Assembly (NCBI GenBank): GCA_963989385.1 | Contig: OZ022501.1 | Location: forward strand, 94,596,979-94,660,978 | Length of the DNA stretch: 64,000 bases | Reading direction: 5' to 3' | DNA from: Ctena decussata | Lineage: Eukaryota; Mollusca; Bivalvia; Lucinida; Lucinidae | In this document: positions 35,557-64,000 of the stretch, piece by piece | How positions within the stretch are numbered: the first letter of the stretch is position 1 | Layout of the letters: the number at the start of each line of letters is the position of its first letter | Position numbers and translations under genes: made by a program | The notes under the pieces: generated by a model | The model's database searches: none | Told to the model about the DNA's origin: nothing | The model's input: only the letters and a program-made list of their open reading frames with translations

Positions 35557-35730
35557 ATGTTAAGGTGTATTGGTCTACCTCCTAGTTTTTCTGCCCTTTT
35601 CAGCTTTCAGGACTTCCTGTTTGCTTTCCTGGATGACAAAGCCCTTCCAAAAGAAAGCTTACCTTTAAAGGAAAAATGAAAATGACAGAGTTATTCCCCC
35701 TGAAAGTGTACCCATTCATCTTAAAGAAAA
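35557..35730. repeat. Family J element
   Basis: TTAAGGTGTATTGGTCTACC at the start, GACTTCCTGTTTGCTTTCCTG inside and GTGTACCCATTCATCTTAAA at the end. Confidence 0.65.
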
Positions 35731-36017
35731 CCTTTCTGGTATGCAAGAGAAGGTGGTTATTACTCTGGTAAGTTTTGACATATACTAATGCCTTCAAACA
35801 TTTTTTTTTTTTCGAAATACTATTCCTTCCCGCTTCTGTGCTCCACAGAGCAGTTTAAAGCAAACAAATAAACCATATCAGAGCTATGCCTCCCTACCTC
35901 TAGCTTGCCTCTTGTAAATAGTTTTAATGATTTATCTTTTATTTTTTCATTGCTAAATTCTAAATTTAGCATCGCACACAACGACATAATGGTCAGACAT
36001 AACCGAGCAAACAGAAA

Positions 36018-37513
36018 CAAGGGCTTCGCAAGCGGCGCATAATACGCCCGTTTTAATGTCATAAAGGAATGAACAAGATTTAAATATTTAACACATCAAA
36101 TATTATTAGTATACCAAAAATCAGCTTCCAAGGTGAAGTGGCTCCTAAGTTGAGTAATGCGAAAGTCAAACAAGGGAGATAATTCATAAACTAAATATAC
36201 TAGATATACCATTCTTGGTTCTAATACATTCCCTTCACAATATACACATCTCCATAAAGTTGTGTTAAAATATTCTAAACGGTTAAGGAGTTATAGAGTA
36301 AACAGGAAATTTATGCATGGGCAGATAATCCAGTAAGCAAGCCAGAGTCGTGGTTCTTGCTCAGGATACATTGCCCCATTATTACACACATTCCTACAAA
36401 GTTTCATTCTAATACTTCAAAGAGTTAAAGAGATATGGAGTGAATGGAAATTCCTAAAAATAATGATCAAAGGGAGGTTACTCCAAAAATAAGAAAGGGG
36501 GAGCAACCATTCTTATATGTGACACATCATCTTGTGATCATGCACATTGTTATAAAGTTTCATCATGATATTCCAAACAGTTACCGAGTTAATGTATGCA
36601 CAACATAAGTATACACAAAAATAGTCGAAAAGAACTAATAAAAAGGGATGTACCTCACAAACGAAGAAGGGGGAGAGCAACCATTGTTGTACGCGACACA
36701 TCGTTGGGACTTCATACACATTGCTATGAAGTTTTATGAAGATATCCCAAACAGTTATCTAGTTATGGCGCGCACAAGACCTGCAGGGAAAAAAAAACAA
36801 TCAAAGGGGCATAACTTGGAAACTAAGGAAGGGGGAGCAACCATTTTTGTATGTGATATATTCCCCCTACCCACTTCATATGCCTACAAAATTTCATGAA
36901 GATATCCCAAATGGTTGCTGAGTTATGGCACATACAAGAATGTTTACGGACAGAGGAAAGGGAGTTTACTCCAAAATTCAGAAAGGGGGAGCAACCATTC
37001 TTATATGCGACATATTATCTTGTGATCATGCACATTGCTATTAAGTTTCATCATGATATTCCAAACAGTTACCGAGTTAATGTATGCACAATATAAGTAT
37101 ACACAAAAATAGTCGAAAAGAACTAAGAAAAGGGATGTAACTCAGAAACGAAGAAAGGGAGAGCAACCATTGTTGTACGCGACACATTGTTGGGGCTTCA
37201 TACACATTGCTATGAAGTTTCATGAAGATATCCCAAACAGTTATCTAGTTCTGGCGCGCACAAGACCTGCAGGGTAAAAAACAATCAAAGGGGCATAACT
37301 TTGAAACCAAGGAAGGGGGAGCAACCATTCTTGTACGCGACACGTTCCCCCTACCTAATACATATGCCTACAAAATTTCATGAAGATATCCCAAATGGTT
37401 ACTGAGTTATGGCGTGCACAAGAATGTTTACGGACGGACGGACGGACGGACAGACGGACGGACGGACAGCGCCACGCCATAATACGACCGTTTTTTCAAA
37501 ACGGGCGTATAAA
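36018..37513. mobile_element. HL5 Helitron-like element
   Basis: The left end CAAGGGCTTCGCAAGC (hairpin) is followed by ATACGCCCGTTTT. The right stem-loop CCGTTTTTTCAAAACGG lies next to GCGTAT. Units of about 150 bp form a roughly 487-bp higher-order repeat (AAGGGGGAGCAACCATTCTT at 36496 and 36985). A GGAC microsatellite lies at 37431-37470. Confidence 0.75.
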
Positions 37514-39414
37514 AACAATTAACTGCCAACTTTTGGTATAGCAAAGGTCAGCTTGCCCATCTAATCAATCTGACCTCCCAAGTCTTTTTCATTGTGTAAA
37601 CTTTTTAGGAGTAGCAGACTTGAGTAGAAATAGGGAAGAATTCTGAAGACTGGTAAGTCTGTGAGCATAGGCAGGCTGAAACTGAATTGATGCTTCATAA
37701 GCAGAAACATACCTTTTCTCTTGGCATGGCATATTTAATGATAGTAAAAAGCCAAACTATAAATTCTTATTCCACTTTGCCCCAGAGACAAAAGAACTCT
37801 TATAAACAAAAAAGAAATACACAGATCGGTAAACATATTCAAAGACAAATGCATATGAATAAGCAATTTTCAATTAAAATAACCAGATTCACACAAGGGT
37901 CTATATGGAATTGTTTTCTGCAATAAATATATTTTCTCCATTAAATCTACTTATATTTTCATACTTTTGGCATTTCATTATAAAACTTATGTGAAATTGT
38001 TGCTTGATAATTATTGTATATATTGAATACTTAATGGAAGATTACTTATATAAGAAAGGTCCAATTAGCATCATAACAATTTTGGGTTTCCAGCATTAAT
38101 GTTTGGGCATTTCAAAACAGCACTATCCCAATAAAAACGATTTTTTTTTTCAGAACCTTAATTTGTTAGGACCACTTCCAATTAGAGATAGACTTATACA
38201 GGAAACAAATAGGAAATACATTTGACATTTAACATCACAGAGGTAGACAAGACAGACAAGTTAAAACTAAAACATCTATATTGTGAAAACCCATTTTTTT
38301 TCTTATTTTGAAAAGACCTGAAATCTATTTTAATACAAAGTTGGCTTAAAATAGCCATCCCTTATAGCATGAATGCTATACTGATTGTTTGCCATTTATA
38401 AAGCAGTGGTAATACTGGGTCTTTCCCAGAAAGTATTCAGATGAAACTCCCATACAAAATATAAACAAATGTACAAAAAAATTGCATAATATTAAAAACA
38501 GTATAAATACAATAAATATCTTAAATTTTACAATAAAAATCATTTCAAGTATTAATAAAAAAAACAACTTTAATCATTAAAATGTAGATATCCACATATT
38601 ATACATAGAACATGACCATAATAAATATGTTAAGAATACTTTCTGGGAAAACCGTAAAATAAGTATTGTACATTGAGAAAAATAATTCACCGACAAGCAC
38701 AAGTACATTTTTAAGTATAGCTAGCTCTTCCAAGGAGATGATTTAAGGAAATTGTCTAAATACTCACTAGATAAATTGGCCCTTTCGTTTGATTTTGAAT
38801 ACTCAGATACAAAAATAAAATTGGTTGTAAAGATTCACAATTCTTTTCTTTTCTTATTTTCCTTATCTTTTTTCCATATAACTTTTTTGGTTTCAAAATC
38901 ATTCCTAAACCGCATTTGCAAATTTATAAGTTTTTCAAAATTACCAATACAAATGCAGCTAGATATATGTACTTGTGCTGTAACAGTGATTTCTAGATGA
39001 AAATGAGATTATTTGAAAACAAGACCCAAATAGATAAATCTAAATTTAAGTGATAAAACTTTTCCTCTTATTTCTGCAAAGCATATTCTGCGATCTTATC
39101 TGACATCAGATTCCAATACTAGCCAAAATTTTTGTGGTAAAATTCTTAGTATATATCCTACATTTTTTTTTGATTCTATCTACTAGAGATTTTACCACCA
39201 AACTTTGGGCTTATCTGGGAATCTGTAAAATGAACAAATTTTGAAACCTGCACAACATAAATAATCTCTGTGGTCATATGATGCTTCGATTTAAATGAAT
39301 ATTAGTTTCCATTTGTAATATTGGATTTTCCTTATCCTCTACAGAGTTTAATCCTCTACAGAGTTTAATCCAAAATAATTTTTTAATAACATTTACACAA
39401 AAAAGAGGCACCAT

Positions 39415-39652
39415 GGTCAAATGGCTACAGGCTGTGGTGCCGTAGCCGTAGACCCTGGATTTGAATCCCCAATGGGCCAGCCAGCACCTGAAGAACTCTA
39501 ACTGGAGCAGTGCATGGATACCTTTCTTCAAATCAGGAAAGTTTAAAGGCAAACAAAAGGAGAGGGATGGACTCCCCTTTTCTTATCCCTTGCCCAGGAT
39601 ACGATGGGGCTCTAACACTCACTGCCCCTACAGCCAAAAGGTTACATGAAAC
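39415..39652 (+). mobile_element. tRNA-derived SINE, family 1 (plus orientation)
   Basis: GAGGCACCATGGTCAAATGGC (box-A-like), GGATTTGAATCCCC (box-B-like), body with GGATGGACTCCCC and end GGTTACATGAAACCTTTACC. Confidence 0.6.
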
Positions 39653-41143
39653 CTTTACCACTTTTGTTTCATATAGCCAGAATCTGACAAACCTCAAACG
39701 AGCCAAATTAACATGATAATGCAATGGAAACTTCTACAATTCAACACTTTATCAAACTAATCTCATTTTCATCTTAAGTAAAACATACAGAGGAAATAAT
39801 TTTGCCATTAATAAAAAATAAACTTGGTAAGTCTTGTGTCTCATAGATATATCACCTTCGTCACTTCTGTGGAATGTTACAATACCACCCCTCCTCCTCT
39901 GTTTACATGGCAAGTAACATCACATCAGTGTCACTCTCTTCACGCGTGTGTGTGTGTGTTTATCGTCGTCACCGCTGTGTTCATGGGATGGACACATTAC
40001 ATATTGAACACTTGGATAACATTAGAGGTATTCCAGTCTTAGGATCCTTTTTCACATTCATAATATAATAATATGACAATAACATGCAGCCAGCTTTCAC
40101 AAGTGTTTCCCCAAAAATATTTCCAAGTCAAAAAATCTCAGAAGTGGTAAAAAGCCTTATCTCTGCCACTACAAAATAGTGGAATGGAGGGCTTTTAAGT
40201 CAAAACGAAGTTCAAAATCTTGAAATGGCATCCTGATCCTGAGTATCTTGGAAGTGAAAGATCAACTTTTATTCTACTTTCAAAGCACATGAAAAGTAGT
40301 CATTGCTACATATGACACCACAACAGCTACCTGCATTAAAGATTACTGCAGTCTGTCTAAACATTTTTGGGAAAAAACTTACGACACCTAGCTGTAGAGT
40401 GTATAGAAGAACTTCACAGATGATATATAACTGTTACAGAGAACTAAGCTACTAATTTCTGGGTTGTGGCAAGGAAAATACATCTTTTCAAAATCCAAAA
40501 TAAAGTCTGTAGCTAGGATCTTGTAATATGCAAGTTACATAAACGTCATGCATTCTTTTGCATTTCACTTTATTGTACACTGGAAAATTTTATTTATATA
40601 TGAAAAGATGTATTTTTCTATTTGGCCCATTACTAGAGTATGTATTTTTCTTACTATGTCATGAAAGTTCCGTTACCATTTCACAAATGATTTGTAACTG
40701 TTACCGATCCTTAATACACTTTACATTTTGTTTTTGCGTACATATTAGCTCATATTAAGTGCATCTTCCTCTAAAATGTGATTGGCACTGAATCTTTGTC
40801 TCATTATAAGAGACAGAAGACTATACACTCATATTTAATAATTGTAAGTCTAGTTTAAAAATATTTTATTGTTCATAAAGTCAAATTCAAGCAAATGGGT
40901 TGGCCCACAAGTTCTATTTGTTACGACCCTTCCCATAATAATAATACATCACGATTCTACCATTTTAAGCCGTTAAACACAATCTAGTTTATAATAGCCA
41001 ATATTCAAATGTGCAAAAATTATAACCTATAGAGGAGGTTTCTGTACCTTAAATTTGAAGAGTATGAAAATAATACAGGTATATATGCCTACTGTGCCAC
41101 AGTCTTTCAACATATGCATATGGACTTAAAAGCAGAGATAATA

Positions 41144-41379
41144 GAGCCGCGACATGACAAAACCAATAATGTGGTTGTGCGCCCAGCGCAGACTCAGATC
41201 AGCCTGGGCATCCGCCCAGTCTGATCAGAGTCTTCGCTGTCCGCATGGAGGTGGCTTAGACCCTAAGCTACCCTTTGAGCTCTTAACAAAGAGTCTGAGT
41301 AAACTGGGCGGATGCCCAGGCAGATCTGAGTCTGCACTGGGTGCAGAACCACATTGTTGGTTTTCTCGTGTCGCGGCTC
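41144..41379. mobile_element. MITE B copy with AATA target duplication
   Basis: GAGCCGCGACATGACAAAACC to TGTCGCGGCTC, flanked by AATA at 41140-41143 and 41380-41383. Internal arms (GATCAGCCTGGGCATCCGCC / GGCGGATGCCCAGGC) make it largely self-complementary. Confidence 0.85.
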
Positions 41380-43215
41380 AATAGTAAATGATCAGTTATG
41401 GGAAATGGTAGTATGAAGTTGCAGTTACAGATAAGAAAAATATTTAATGACATTTCCTGGGTAATTTTTTCCTCTATTTGCCCATAAATAGGTGTTGTGA
41501 CAAGGACATACAGTCAAAAACCTTTTGCAGGTCAAATATGATTGTATTATAGGAAAGGAATGTATAAAGGAAGCTACAAATGTCTTTATTATCAAGTCGA
41601 AGACAGACAAGTCTGAAAAGCTTGGAAGTTTTGATATATACTAGTGATTGTGAGGCTAATATAAGGTATACATCTATTGTGTAAAACGGCAAGCATATTT
41701 TCATTTAAGATGTTTAATTTTAATTAAAATATCCCCAATATGACGTGACGCTTAAACATCCTTTATTAATTATGAAATTCCCAATATATATGGTGATCTT
41801 AATGATCTTAATCCCAACGCGATAAAAAGTCCTAAACCCCTTGCAAAAATCCGATAGTAAACAGTCAAATGAAAATATGCTTGCAGAAGATTATGTTTTC
41901 GCAAATCATATACCATGCAAAGCATTGATAGGTATCAAACATTAACAATCCTGTCAAATCTGGCTGATTATCTACTGAATCCGCATTCCGCCTGACTACT
42001 TTGTTCTCTTCAAGACAAGGCCAGATATCAGTTTATATACGGCAGCCATAACAGATTATATATTTCATATCAGATGGAAAAAAATGGATCCCTCCCAGTG
42101 ACGCGTCCCACCCAATGTCTCGCGAGTTGGGCTGGTGGCCCGCGATATTTTGCCACCAGTTCCCTTAGGAGCTCAAGAGGCCCACCTCTGAGCGTGCCCG
42201 CCCTCCCTACGCGATCCCGATGCCCTAGGCCCCGGTGTGCATGCAGGTGAGTATGCTTCTGCTGGCACACAATGCCCTGATTGACCCCAACCTGAAAGAA
42301 AACAGAAAATGTTTGTTAATTTACAGAACACTGGGAGATATTTGCAATAGTTTTATTTTCATAAACTTTTTCATGAAAATTAAACTACTGCAAAATCCAA
42401 TTTTGTTAATATACTGTATAGCTGCAAATAATTAAGACAGTTTTATTTTCAGTTAACTTTGCATTTACCAAGTTTCATGAAAATTAAAATACCACAAAAT
42501 GCATATGGTTTTTCTCAATACAAATAAACAAAAAACTGAGAATTCAAATCTTCGTAAGTATTTCAATTATAACAATAAGCATTTGTGTCAATTCCTTGGA
42601 TTTATAGAGCATGCAGAGAAAATCTTTTAATTCACAATACACATTAAATAAATAATATACCCGTACCACCATTTATCAGACCATATATTTGAAATGTTCT
42701 AAGCCAAGACTTCTTAGAACCATACCTACCAAATTTCGGTCAGTCAATGCTTGCAGAGCCTACTGTTCCTATAATCAGATTTTTAACACTTCAGTGTTAG
42801 ACTGGTTCTCTTTAAACTAAAGTGATTGGTTTTCTGCCGACCATAGCTAGTTTCACAGCATATTTAAGCGATACACCATAATGCACTATGCAAGTAATCA
42901 ATCATGCTTTAATTATCATGACTATCATGTTTATCAGTTAAAGATACTTAACTTAATGTATCCTAATACAATTTTATGCATCATAATACTGATGTGTTTC
43001 CAGAGGGTATGCTTGCTATGTTAGGACAACACTGACTCAACATTAAGGCTACGTCCATGATGCCTGCACAACACTGGATAGTAGTTGCATCAATGTCCCG
43101 TAAACACTGGGTAGTTATTAACTTCCTAAAAATGTTACAGCTAGAATCTTTGTGCACCTATCATGCCAAAATATCTGTATATTGTAAGTTTTGGGCGATG
43201 ATAATTTTCACTTAC

Positions 43216-64000
<20,785 letters not shown>

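Larger units (their letters stand above)
37514..42291 (-). other. TNPO1: TNPO1 terminal noncoding exon (acceptor 42291) and 3' flank, end not defined
   Basis: A strong acceptor, TTCTGTTTTCTTTCAG|GTTGGG, on the minus strand makes 42291 the likely first base of the terminal 3' UTR exon. The first about 200 nt (42090-42290) are distinctly GC-rich. Farther on is AT-rich DNA with minus-strand AATAAA candidates near 41762, 41585, 40865 and 40570. The poly(A) site cannot be fixed. A MITE B copy and a SINE lie within this stretch; otherwise no gene is recognised between 37514 and 42090. Confidence 0.5.

Noticed and set aside
42070..42270. 66-codon minus-strand ORF in GC-rich sequence
   Set aside because: Lies in the predicted terminal noncoding exon of TNPO1 after the stop codon; no recognisable domain. 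A small uORF-like peptide cannot be excluded but has no support.

Overview
This window is animal nuclear DNA: AT-rich, intron-bearing and densely packed with mobile elements. It holds two recognisable genes, both on the minus strand. The repeats resemble the pearl / Helitron-like elements known from bivalve molluscs: cores of tandem units of about 150 bp, tetranucleotide ACGG-type microsatellites and terminal hairpins. A bivalve is therefore the most likely source, but this is inference; no species-specific marker was seen.

Gene 1 is DBF4, the regulatory subunit of the CDC7 replication kinase. It appears complete in two coding exons, 21230-21494 (BRCT-like motif N) and 5356-9788 (motif M, CCHH zinc-finger motif C and a very long tail), joined in frame across an 11.4-kb intron and giving 1565 aa. 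Gene 2 is the 3' part of transportin-1 (TNPO1, karyopherin beta-2). Ten coding exons lie between 63718 and 43230 (356 aa, about the C-terminal 40%), followed by an intron in the 3' UTR and a last noncoding exon starting at 42291. The 5' exons lie beyond the right edge.

Layout: 1-5355 repeats downstream of DBF4; 5356-21494 DBF4; 21495-21850 probable promoter; 21850-about 37500 intergenic repeats; about 37500-42291 probable TNPO1 3' UTR and flank; 42291-63718 TNPO1; 63719-64000 intron.

Repeat names used below. Helitron-like families HL1-HL7 share one plan: a left end starting CTAG or CAAG, a hairpin, a sub-terminal inverted repeat, usually a tandem core, a microsatellite, and a right-terminal stem-loop ending in TAA. 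Short inverted-repeat elements (MITEs) are named by their ends: A (CAGGGGTCAGCC), B (GAGCCGCGACAC), C (CAGAGCTCTAGATAAG), D (GGGCCAGTTGTTC), E (TTAACCCTTWA), F (GGGGCCGTATTC), G (CAGTTCCGAGCC), I (CCGGGTAGGCGG), J (TTAAGGTGTA, an AAAGAATT core). Two tRNA-derived SINE families are also present. Several insertions sit inside other repeats, and uninterrupted relatives elsewhere in the window show their exact boundaries.

The most unusual signal is that different tandem arrays carry perfect transcription-factor motifs once per repeat unit: an IR3 (oestrogen-response type) palindrome and a DR0/extended half-site in the DBF4 intron, a DR2 nuclear-receptor element in the last coding intron of TNPO1, and RFX X-boxes between the genes. 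No tRNA or rRNA gene, CRISPR array, autonomous transposase or Rep/helicase gene was recognised.
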